A DNA stretch of 64,000 nt. It comes from Oscarella lobularis. Its lineage: Eukaryota > Porifera > Homoscleromorpha > Homosclerophorida > Oscarellidae. The stretch is from NCBI RefSeq assembly GCF_947507565.1, contig NC_089183.1, positions 2,294,001 through 2,358,000 on the forward strand, in the 5' to 3' direction. The position numbers and the translations under genes were made by a program. The notes under the pieces were generated by a model. It was not told the origin of the DNA, did not search any database, and was given only the letters and a program-made list of their open reading frames with translations. Positions 1 to 9,778 of the stretch are shown piece after piece. How positions within the stretch are numbered: the stretch's first letter is position 1; each line of letters begins with the position of its first letter.

Positions 1-2
1 CT

Positions 3-268
3 GGGGTTCCTGTCGCTGGCCTTGTTCCGCTTCTTCAAGAGGGAATGCGACTCAACCAACCTAAGCATTGTCCTGATCGAATGTAAACTACTAACGATCA
101 TTGATATCCCGCCGTTGCTTTAAATATTTGTTTGTCTTATGAAGGTTCAAGATAATGGCTGACTGTTGGTTGGAAAACCCAGAAGAACGACCGTCGTTTC
201 AGTTATTGGTCAACGATGTCAGTGAGTTCATGATGGCAACCAAAGCAGCAGAATACACAAGTGTCTAG
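3..268 (+). CDS. Tyrosine kinase, C-terminal end of catalytic domain (partial)
   Basis: Two exons, about 3-83 and 145-268, joined by a 61-bp intron, give the end of a protein kinase domain. The first exon carries the run from GLVPLLQEGMRL to CPDR. The second starts MFKIMADCW and continues through NPEERPSF, which is the subdomain XI signature of tyrosine kinases (CW-x6-RPxF), with the invariant Arg present. The protein stops 21 residues after that motif, with no C-terminal extension. The acceptor was chosen after gaag at 141-144 because it keeps the frame open. The rest of the gene lies left of the window, so a receptor or cytoplasmic kinase cannot be told apart. It acts by phosphorylating tyrosine in partner proteins, from family knowledge. 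Confidence 0.85.
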
Positions 269-1805
269 CAGCCTCCAGTGACTGTTGAACTCTCTTACTG
301 TTTCAAACTAGTTTAGGCATTACAGTCAATGACCTCTAGCTGAGTTTTAGTTATGGGTTTCGTTTGTGTTGGTATCTTTTTCGCATAGACTAGATAACTT
401 GTGCTGTTGAAACTTGAGTGAAACCCGACTAGTGCAGAAATTACCTGAAATTGAAAGGCGAACACCTTGTTGGGGTCTATCCCCTGATAGAATGTCACCA
501 CGCGCCTGGAGGAAAGTAACTGCGTTCTCAAGCTCGTTATTACTAACGACGCATTTCATTTCAAAGTCTTGTTGGCGATCTAATGATCTAATTAATTAAC
601 ATCCGATGTTCTTCAGGTAGACATATTCACTGCACATGATGTTAGGCGCGAGAAAAGCTCGGAGAGACAATAGGACTAATGACGTTGGATCTCCCTCAAG
701 TGAGAATGATTCTCTAATTTGAAAATGACTCCGCTACATTGGATCCAGCGTTCCCTTACATTCGCGCGGCGGCCGGGTTCCTCGCGCGGGGCCTCGATCT
801 GCATGATGATCGAAGGCGACCGCCATTTGGAAGAGAGACGACTAGTATAACAACACCGCGCGGTCAAACAGTTTGTGCGAGTCCAAATTGAACGCTTCGG
901 GGATCCGGAAAAGAAATTAATCGTCCTGTCCAATGCTTCTCAAAACTTGAGAGTACGTGAGCTATCGATTGCGAAGCGCTTCGCAGTTGTAGATCGCTGC
1001 AGAAAACGATCGAGGCGAATGTGATCGGGTCCGGATCGCTCCGAAAAAACAGGCACCCGATATCGCCCATACGCTTACCGACGCCGTATTTTGCATCGTT
1101 GTTGGCTCCCACGCCGTGATCGTCGCCGAAATCGGCTGTTTTCTTCGCCTAAAGCCACGTTCTTCACCGTTGCGTTCTTCTAGATCACGTGTTCGTTCTC
1201 CTATCGTCGAGGACACACCCACAGCTCGCTCGCTCGAACGGTAAATTAACCGTAAAAGACGACACAAGTCGTCGATCGTTTCCTAATCTCTCCGTTATCG
1301 AAAGACGAAAACCGAAGGTCTTGCATGCGAAAGCGAAGGGAGCATCGAGATCTTCAGCGGATATGTCAAACGTATAACAAAAGAAAGCGATAAAGGAGGT
1401 TGTAAAAGGAAACGACTTTGGGTCGTTCGTTTCCTACCGTGGGCGTGATTCGAATCTTGTGGTTGCGACGCCGGACGCTAGCAATTAAATGCATGCAATT
1501 TAATTATACCTGCAGACCAATCCCGTGAAGCTTAATTTGCATGACGACATGAGGTAGTCTGCTCATTGGTCAAGAGCGGCTACTGTACCAGAGACTAAGG
1601 AAATCGGTTTGTATTTTTATGACCCTATCGAGTTGAAATTTAGTTTACAGTAGATTGTAAGTGCATTGTAGAGCGTTTGTCGAATGACATTTACCGCCTA
1701 CATACATACGTTTCCGGCACGTGAGCTGAAAACCACCTTATACTTCCATATGCGTCATCAAGCTTTGCCAAAACTCTGAGTGTCTTCCAATTGTCAACGT
1801 TATCC
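269..1805. other. Intergenic, no gene recognised
   Basis: Short overlapping open frames exist on both strands but none shows a domain or a convincing exon structure. The part from about 740 to 1400 is richer in G+C and in cg dinucleotides than its surroundings. A TTAATTAA octamer lies at 592-599. Confidence 0.5.
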
Positions 1806-3761
1806 ATGGTTTCTGCGGACAAAAATGCTATATTCTGCATTCTTTTATATCTTTGCTGCGTGAGTCGAGCCCAGTTCCCGACGGCTTGCGTGCGAAACGT
1901 AACTCGCTACGTCAGCGGCGGCGATGGCGTCGAAGCGCAAGAACTAACTCCTGTCTGCTGTCCTGACGCTTGTGGTGCCGGTGAGAAATAACACATAGCA
2001 CTGCATTCCACGCATGCATGCATGATCTTTATAAGTAATGAGCCAGAGGATTTTGCACTTTCAGTTTCCGTAACGTACACGTTTTTTTCCTGCTTGTATC
2101 TTTGCTTGCTTATTCGAATAATCAGCTCAACTTGGCAAAAAACGCAATCAACTCGATTTTTAATTTAGGCGAGGGAAGAGGAGAATGCGCTAGAGCTCCT
2201 ACTCCAAAGTACAATCTTGATTTAATCAATGCAACCGGCAATCATGTGTGCCACATAACTGGTAAGAAAAGTACGCGCGAGTTCTAAACGTTTGGTTTAT
2301 TTAATTAAACGAGTTTCGTGCTCTTAAAATGTTTTATCTCTAAATGACTAGCCCAGCGTTTTTTTAGACGTACGCCTTCTGTGGCCCAGCGCATTCAACT
2401 TCACGCACACGTGCACTTGCAAGAACAACTGGGCGGGGCCGGATTGCTCAAGATGCGCCTTTGGCTATGCGGTGACGACCCTGTTGAATGGAACGCGCGT
2501 CTGCACAATGTCGGCGAATCGAATCAAACGCAAATCCACCCTAAGTCTTAGCGACGCCGAGTGGAAAACATACACCGACACCCTTCTGAAGGCGGCGGTA
2601 ACGCCCAGCAATTACTCCGTTCTAATTGGAAATTTTTCCGATCGCGATAACTGGCGTTTTGTTCCTGTGACTGTTTACGACTTCTTAGTTTGGATTCACT
2701 ACTTCGCCTCCAAAGACAACACCGACGAAACGCCAACGTGCGACTACGCACACGAATCATCGGGCTTTTTGACGTGGCATCGTTGGTTCCTACTCGTCGT
2801 TGAAAGAATGCTGAGGGACGTCAATCCCGCTTTTTTCATACCCTACTGGGAATGGACAAACGAAAATTCGGTGCGCGATCTCTACAGCGAAGAGCATTTG
2901 GGCACAGCTCTCACCTGGGAGGACATCAAGGACAAATATCCGTATGCTAATGGTTCGGCGCGCTGCGGTATCGACGATCCCATACTAAACGCTCAAAACG
3001 GCCCGTTTGCGAACTGGAAGACAATGTGCACTAACTTGACGAGCGTCGTCAACGGATTCAACTGCGACCCTAACAACCCGGAACAGAGACGACCTCTTCA
3101 GCGTTGCCTCGGTTGCTGTCAAGTCGACGACTGCTGTCACGATGGCGGAAAGAATTCATCCGGCAGAGAGCCGTCTATTCTCCCCAACGCTTCCCACGTG
3201 GCTTATGCTCTCGAAGCATCCGTCTTTGATTCGTCCGAGTGGACGACGGAAACGCTAACGGAGTCGTTTCGAAATCGTCTAGAGGGCTTCGCTCAGCCGG
3301 TTCCCCCGTACGCCGCTAATCACGATCAGCACTACGTTCACAATCAAGTTCACATATTCGTCGGGGGAACGGAAGTTCCGCTGTCTCCTAATAGCCCTTA
3401 TTTTTGGCTTCATCACGGCATGATCGATTACGTGTTCGAACAGTGGATTAGCAATCATGGCAATAGTCAGTTTAGGCCTACCAAAGCGGAAGCCGACGCG
3501 ATGCCGCTTGCGCATCCTGGCCATAATCCTGAAGAATACATTGTTCCGTTTTTTCCCACTGTCACTCACTTTGACGTGTTTAAGCCTGCTTACGTGTTCG
3601 GGTACGAATATGAACCTTCTTTTGGAAGCGAACCCTCAGAATCGCCTCCAAATCCAACCACAACCCCTTCCACAACCACGTCATCAGCAAAAAAGCAAGA
3701 TACCTTGTCTTGGGTGCTTCTTCTTCTTCTGGGTATCGTTGTGGCAAAAATAAAAGAGTAA
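1806..3761 (+). CDS. Tyrosinase (melanogenic type, secreted/membrane, copper oxidase)
   Basis: Three exons, 1806-1980, 2169-2261 and 2368-3761, join in frame into 553 residues. The ATG at 1806 opens a signal peptide with hydrophobic core IFCILLYLCCVS. A cysteine-rich, EGF-like N-terminal part follows, with GEGRGEC and CTCKNNWAGPDCSRC. This is the layout of animal tyrosinase/TYRP proteins. Copper site A has His at about 200, 218 and 227 (WIHYF, AHESSGF, TWHRWF). Copper site B has His at about 414, 418 and 439 (HNQVH and WLHHGMIDY). All six ligands are present. A proline/threonine-rich stalk leads to a C-terminal hydrophobic stretch of about 15 residues and a lysine tail, suggesting a type I membrane anchor or a GPI signal. 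The usual Asp before the last copper histidine motif is Ser here (SPNSPYF). The enzyme oxidises phenols to quinones for pigment or cross-linking. Confidence 0.95.
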
Positions 3762-4508
3762 AGCAATCGGACTCTTTCAGATATGCAGCTAAAATGCATG
3801 CAGTGTGTTTTCTTTTCATGTTTCTTTTTTTTACGCGTCTCCTGCTATTTGATGTGCGCTGCCATGTTTTGACTCATTCTGTCGTTGCTGTTTTTCTAGT
3901 TCTCTTTCAAATTTCATTCAGTGTGTACGTTGCATTTTGCGCTCCGGTTCATTTCAATTGCCTTTCTTTGCATTTAGGAGGGACTCCCTAGTTTAATTAA
4001 TTAAATAATGATTTATGCTTTAGGCTCACATGCAGAAACACTTAGGTATTATGAAGGAATATTTTCAACAAAAAGTGACGTTGTGAGTCAGTTAGAGCGC
4101 AAAACTAGACCTAGTGTAGTTAACGTTGTCTGCTATGCGCAGTGGTCATAAATGGCGTTAGGTTAATTAATTTAATTAACTAATGCTCTTGGATTATTAC
4201 TTTGTAAGTGGTGCATGCATACATGAGACAGTAGGAGCATATCGTAGTTGAAGATGATGAGAGCGCGAAACATCCGTGCGTTCCCGGCGGAGAATTGCGC
4301 GTTGCAATGAGCAGTCGAATAATATATATAACGCGTACGTTCTCTACTCCTACTGCTCCCTATTCTCCCGCGCCTGTTCCTATAGTACTGCTGCAGCGAT
4401 CAACTGCGAGCGAACACGCTTCATTTCAGGCAATTTGCACGTGCTGCGCGGGAGTGGTGCTGCAATGATATAGCTACAAAGTCTGCCATCTAACGGCTCG
4501 ATCCCCAA

Positions 4509-4640
4509 ATGTCCAAATGCGAAGATTGCTGTGGTGAAAGCTACACACGTACAATGCGCTGCTCCCGGCCCACTCTACTTGCCACTTTCGTCTCTGCGGA
4601 GGAACTGAGAAACGATATGATGGACCCGAGGACTCTGACT
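4509..4640 (+). pseudogene. Degraded cysteine-rich peptide exon inside repeat copy A
   Basis: The sequence encodes KCEDCCGESYTRTM and then leaves the frame seen in the related copy at about 28660-28760. It resembles the CSDCCGG segment of the intact secreted peptide gene at 29633-29878, and the following DNA (cccgaggactctgacttc) is shared as well. No complete reading frame with a signal peptide is found here. It is best read as a broken relative. Confidence 0.4.
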
Positions 4641-5469
4641 TCTTTGTCTGTCTTTCAAATTGTTTTTCGTGAGAATTCGCGCCGTCTGTGTATATTCTAA
4701 TTATTCTTCATTGTGCTTCATTACAAAAGGGGCGGCACGTACTCCAGCACAAAAAATAGGACTTGGTGCATGGAGACACAGATATAGAGATGGCTGGCTT
4801 ATCGTGACTTGGATGAACATTCGAGGTTAGAGAGACTTCATGGATTGGAGATATCCTTATCGAAAGTTCCAAGATTGAACTCGTTTAACTTCAAGAACAC
4901 AGGTGGATACGAGCTACTCTAGACATTCACAAATGTCGCTTTCGACTTTGCGCGGAAAACGAGAGTGGGCCCGGGGCCCCAAACTATTTCTACCAAAAAA
5001 CTTACTGAAGCACGCGCAATTTTAAGTTCGGACGGCGTTGCCTATGTGCAGAAGACGCGTCGGGTACTTCCTGGGGCGAATAGGAACGGAAAAAGCGTGC
5101 TAGAACGTCGAATCGGTCCGAACGTACGCGAGGCGAAGAAATACGGGCTTTTGACCTACGGGACTAGTACACCGTCATTCGATCAGAACCGATTCATGCG
5201 ACTCCATTCGCGATCTTTCAGAAGTTATTGCGTGTCATAAAGACACAAAGCATCTTCTCAAAGACCGGTACGCGTTCTAACACTCGTTTTTTAGAGACAG
5301 TAGGTATGTCGTTCCTCATCTGCGTCCGTCATCTCCGCTTAGTCAGTTGTAAAAGAGGTTTTGCGTAGCGATTCAACATTTCTGGAGCATAGGGGCCAAT
5401 TTTCTGGGCTGGTGCACGCTGTGAACGTCAATGGCGTTGTATATCTAGACTAGGATTGCGTTTCAGATC

Positions 5470-5588
5470 GTCTACGGCCATACCACGTTGAAAGCACCGG
5501 TTCTCGTCCGATCACCGAAGTTAAGCAACGTAGGGCCCGGATAGTACTTGGATGGGAGACCGCCTGGGAACACCGGGTGCTGTAGACT
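5470..5588 (+). rRNA. 5S ribosomal RNA
   Basis: 119 bp starting gtctacggccataccac and ending gggtgctgtagact, followed by a run of eight T that serves as RNA polymerase III terminator. The internal control region (A box aagttaagcaacg, C box gatgggagaccgcctggg) matches eukaryotic 5S RNA. The sequence appears identical to the copy at 36018-36136. It looks functional. It is a single gene inside a dispersed repeat rather than part of a tandem 5S array in this window. Confidence 0.97.
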
Positions 5589-5975
5589 TTTTTTTCCCTT
5601 ACAAATTTTATTTTATCTAGCAATCCATTTGATATGTTTTATCGGATACAGCTAATGAATACATGGTATCAATAATTTTTGTCTGTCGTCTGCATGGACG
5701 GAAATCGTTTGATTCCACGTCATCAATGACTTAGCTACGTCTAAATCTGAGCCCGTCGACCGTTGCCCAGAATCAGCAGCATGTCCTAAGTCGCACGTGG
5801 GCTTGGGATCATGAAGCAGGTGCTGAACCGAATAATGCCAAGGTTGGTGATATTGTCATTGACCCAACCGTACAACGTTACGATAGGGGAGACAGCGTCT
5901 TCAAACTGAAGCGAACCGGCCAGGCTTGCTACCATACACTGTACAGACTAAAAAATAGTTTCATATTACAGTCAG

Positions 5976-6941
5976 AAAGAATGATTATTCAGGCAGATAG
6001 ACGTCATCAGTATCACAGGACAACGTCATCATTACATAACCCTTACTAAACAAAGTTCAACGTCGAGTTCCTATCTACGACTGCACAGTCACACCAACGA
6101 GAAAACTTCCAGTCCAACTTTCTCATGTCCCACTTGTTGCTAAAACCTAACAGATAATTAAAAAAGATAACATGCTATTGTCAATTACGTTAGATTGCAG
6201 ATCTTGGTCTCCTTGCATGACTCGCTATTTCGTCGCGAGCGGGGTCGTCTTGGGGACGATCTTCGGTGAGACGCTTTGAAGATTTCAACAGCCTAAAAAA
6301 GCTTCTAACTAAAACAAACCGTCTTCACATAGGATCGTTTATTCACACTTCAGCCACGGCTCCTTGGTGTAACAGCTGTTGATTCAAACGGCTCCAACCG
6401 TTTCTCGTAGTCACGTCTCCACGGCGGATAGCAGATGATAATAGAGCTGCTCCTTTGTTCGTTCAAGAGTTGAACCATATAGATATTGAAGTTACGACGA
6501 ACGGAGAGAACGTCGAACGGAGAGAACGTCGTTGCCTAGTCTCAAGACCTTATCAAAATCGGGCTTTCGACCGTTCAATCTATCCCACAAGACGTAGAAA
6601 AACGAATCGTAGACATAAAAATACAATATATTATAGGCCTACATTATTTTCGTCATGGCGCATCGCTTTCGATACTTCGACACCATATCGCGTTCATGTC
6701 CCGCTTGTGAACGTCGTCGTCCGCCCGATCGGTGCACAAATCGAAGGCGAGACGTTCCCTAGCTCTCTCCGCAAAACGCCGCTCGTTTTTCGACAAGCGA
6801 TCGGCCACGAGAACGTTTCCGAGGTCCAATTGTTCGGTGACCGACTCGAGACGAACGCCGACGGCGTGAGACGTACGTGAAAATCTTTTTCACGTTCACT
6901 AATGGACAAACGTCTGCAAACGCATGCGCAGGAATTGAGGA
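5976..6941. other. Intergenic / probable 5' leader of the transporter
   Basis: No convincing gene. An open frame at 6455-6880 is arginine-rich and shows no known domain. The last 300 bp are cg-rich and probably form the promoter and leader of the transporter that begins at 6942. Confidence 0.4.
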
Positions 6942-8336
6942 ATGGGACACGGAAGAGCACCGATCGAATCTCCGCAGCGTCCTCGCAGTTTCCGCGATCG
7001 AATTCGCGCCTTTCGTCCACTCGTTCAAGTCGTCGCCTTCCTCTCCCTATTCCTCCTCTGCATCCTCAGCGCCTTCATCGTTCCCATCGTCCCCGACTAC
7101 CTTCGCGTCAACGACACCGAAATTGAAATCGGCGCCTTACTCGCCGCTAATTCGATCGTGGCGATCTTCGCAAATCCCGTCGCGGCGTTCGTCACCGATC
7201 GCTACGGCTACCAAAACCCCGTCGTAGGCGGTCTCCTTCTCTACGCGGCCGCCGCCTTCGTATCGGCCTTCGCAAAAGAAATAGCCTCGCACGACCTAAC
7301 AAAGACGTACGTCGTTCTGTTCGTCGCGCGCGGCATTCAGGGCCTCGGCGACGCCTTCGCGGTCGTCGCCAGTCTCGCGATGGTCGCCATATGGTACACG
7401 GGCGACGACGAGCGCGCTAAAGCGATGGGCAACACCTTCGCCGCCGCCGGCATCGGTCTCGTCGTCGGGTACCCTTTTGGGGGCGCCTTTTCGGCGGTAC
7501 CGGGCGGAATCGACGCCGGCTGGAAATGGCCGTTTATCATAACGGGTCTCATTTCGCTGGCGGCGGCTCTCATTGCATTGCTAATGGGATCGTCCCCACC
7601 CGGGGGTGGTGGGGAGAGAACGAGTAATGGGTCCGCTGGACCGTCGATGTTTCGTCTGCTCTGCGATCCCTACGTCGCCGTCTGCTGCCTCTCCCTCATA
7701 TCGACCTATTCGTCGTTGGCCTTCATGGAGCCCCTGCTTCCCGTGTGGATGAAAGCGAAGTTTCACGAACCGACTCCGACGACGTATTCCGTCGGATTGA
7801 TTCTGCTCGCGCTTACCATCGCCTACACAATTGGATCGTTGGTTTATGGACGAATTCCTGGTGAACGCTCTTACTGGCTCAACGCACTCGTCTCCCAGAT
7901 CGTCGTCGCCGCGTGTCTAGCGCTGCTTCCTCTCGTTGCCATTCCGAGTTCTCGCAATCTTTTCTACGCGATTATTCCCTTGTTTTTCATGGGTTTATGC
8001 TACGGTGTAGTCGATTTGGTTGTGAGTCTTGTTCTCGGGGTGGTTGTCGAGAAGCGCTATGCGTATACGAGCTACGGTGGCGTGTATGCACTCGTCAGCA
8101 CGTCGTTCACGATCAGTTTTGTTGTCAGTCCTATTTGCGGTGCAACGGTCGCTAAGTATGTCCATTTTAATTGGGCGGCGTGGGGATTAGCCATTTTCAT
8201 TTTCGCGACGTCGTTTTTTCTCGTCTTTCTGAGAGATATGAAGGGCGGAGCAGAAGAGGGAGCGTCGTCGAAGGCGGCAGTAGAGCCGACAGAGAAAACG
8301 AAGCTTCTCTCCGGCAGTGCAGAATCTTCTGCTTAG
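6942..8336 (+). CDS. SLC18-like vesicular transporter (MFS), intronless
   Basis: One uninterrupted frame of 464 residues with about 12 membrane segments; the first spans residues 27-50. The match to the vesicular monoamine/acetylcholine family (SLC18, MFS drug:H+ antiporter group) is clear from VTDRYGYQNP (84-93), LFVARGIQGLG (126-136), YTGDDERAKAMG (152-163), GYPFGG soon after, and the DPYVAV...EPLLPVWM pair in the second half. The family exchanges vesicular protons for amines or polyamines. From memory of VMAT2, the Asp of segment 1 and one Asp of segment 11 appear replaced here, while the segment 10 Asp (GVVDLV) is kept. The substrate may therefore differ, for example as in the SLC18B1 branch. 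The tail carries KLLSGS, possibly a sorting signal. The lack of introns, unlike its neighbours, could mean retroposition. Confidence 0.88.
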   Translation: MGHGRAPIESPQRPRSFRDRIRAFRPLVQVVAFLSLFLLCILSAFIVPIVPDYLRVNDTEIEIGALLAANSIVAIFANPVAAFVTDRYGYQNPVVGGLLLYAAAAFVSAFAKEIASHDLTKTYVVLFVARGIQGLGDAFAVVASLAMVAIWYTGDDERAKAMGNTFAAAGIGLVVGYPFGGAFSAVPGGIDAGWKWPFIITGLISLAAALIALLMGSSPPGGGGERTSNGSAGPSMFRLLCDPYVAVCCLSLISTYSSLAFMEPLLPVWMKAKFHEPTPTTYSVGLILLALTIAYTIGSLVYGRIPGERSYWLNALVSQIVVAACLALLPLVAIPSSRNLFYAIIPLFFMGLCYGVVDLVVSLVLGVVVEKRYAYTSYGGVYALVSTSFTISFVVSPICGATVAKYVHFNWAAWGLAIFIFATSFFLVFLRDMKGGAEEGASSKAAVEPTEKTKLLSGSAESSA

Positions 8337-8379
8337 AATAAGGCCATCCCATTAGCCTTTTTGTGAATGGCGTCTAACA

Positions 8380-8550
8380 GTGAAGGTTGTGGGATGACAC
8401 TGACGTTAGCACGGTTCTCTAGCCTACATGAGCACCCAAACGAAGATCTTTGTCGTTCGTAAACCGTGAAGGTTGTGTGACAGTGACGTTAGCAAGGTCA
8501 TGCATATATATAAGCTTGCATGACGAGCACACGAAAGAAGATGCGTGGTT
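8380..8550. repeat. Imperfect direct repeat, two units about 86 bp apart
   Basis: The string gtgaaggttgtg...gacgttagca...ggt is present at about 8380 and again at about 8466, each followed by a related gagcac...cgaagat segment. It lies just downstream of the transporter stop codon, probably in its 3' region. Confidence 0.5.
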
Positions 8551-9778
8551 TCTACAGCGTCATCAAGTGACGTGTTGCATTCGTTCAATGAATTAAGCAC
8601 GTACACAAATTGTCGAGCATTTTGAGCGACTTCTATCCGGTTGAGAAACCGAGGATCAATTCATGCAGGGTCTCCTTCCGCGTCGTCGCTTCTACCCAGC
8701 CCCAGCCAACTCCTTCTCGATCTATCAGTCTTTTACTTCTCGTGACCTATTTGCTAGGTAATTTGTTGCTACAGATACTCGTGTAGAAACTGGTGATTTC
8801 AGCCTAGCAAGGACTAAGTCTCACTTGGCTGCATATACGTTTAGCGCGAAACCATTTGATCGAGGGCCAGGCTGAATTGGCCAGTTACTGGTAGTAACGT
8901 TGAGATAGTCTACTGGAATTCTTTCCCCAGATCGGCTAAAATTTCTTAGTTAGACTGAAGTCGAAACCGCGCATACGTCCGCGCTAGCTATCCGCTGTCG
9001 ATCGTGTTACGTACTGAGACATGTATTCGAAGCAAGGTAAATTGTAGCCAGCAAACTCTCCTCAAATATCGTGTAAAAGGGCAAAGAGGAGAAGGCATGC
9101 AGCACGAAACATGGCCTCGATACGGACTTTATAATTCGAGTATAGAGCGTACGTGTCAGCTAGCAGATCGATACTGAAAGCTTGCTGAAAGTTCCGCAGG
9201 GAAACTCCCGACCTTTAAATTCCCCGGTGACGCGATTCTTGACCTTTGTATAGCCTCTCCCCCACTCTAATTTCGACCTCTCAACGTTCCCTAAACTTAA
9301 TCGTAGCGCCTTAGCTGCATGTAACGCAGACTTGTGCCGCTAATAAATGACCAGTGATCAAACGGTCAAAGTAAAACGGAACTGAAAGGACAAATCATCT
9401 GTGCATGGGAACTCCCTTTGGAAACTTCCCTTTGCTCACGTACGTACTTAGATCATGTTAGATGTCGTGCTCTTGCGTCACTTGCTCATTCGACTGCTGT
9501 TTCGATCAGCTAGCGGTTATGAGTCGAATTGCGTCAGTACTGAGCTTCGTTTGCTTGCTATATTGGCTATTTCGACCAACTGTATCCATTACAATGAGAC
9601 TTTGAGTTTTGATGCGTTCAAAAACTGCACATGCGCCATAGCAGTAACGTAATATACCTATAATAACAATCCGGGTGGCGTGAAAATCGCTTACCTGTCT
9701 CCCACGTGGATATAGAGGAAACAGTTCTTCGCTCAAACGAAGTCCGCCGGCTCGCGCTTTCCGAGTCTCTGACAAATA
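8551..9778. other. Intergenic, no gene recognised
   Basis: Only short frames without recognisable domains. The open frame at 9455-9652 has no support beyond its length. Confidence 0.5.

Larger units (their letters stand above)
4190..5975 (+). repeat. Dispersed 5S-bearing repeat unit, copy A
   Basis: This stretch recurs, in part, at 28010-29065 (reverse orientation, no 5S) and at 35450-36540 (same orientation, with 5S). Shared landmarks are the segment near 4230-4300, a cysteine-rich peptide-like segment at 4509-4640, a block at 4955-5130 (downstream of gcggaaaacgagagtggg), the 5S gene at 5470-5588 and a 390-bp tail after it. The copies differ by scattered substitutions and small indels, so they are not assembly duplicates. 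No transposase or reverse transcriptase is visible. Confidence 0.75.

Noticed and set aside
2472-3761. Tyrosinase starting at 2472
   Set aside because: That codon is GTG; two upstream exons with a signal peptide and cysteine-rich region join in frame from an ATG at 1806.
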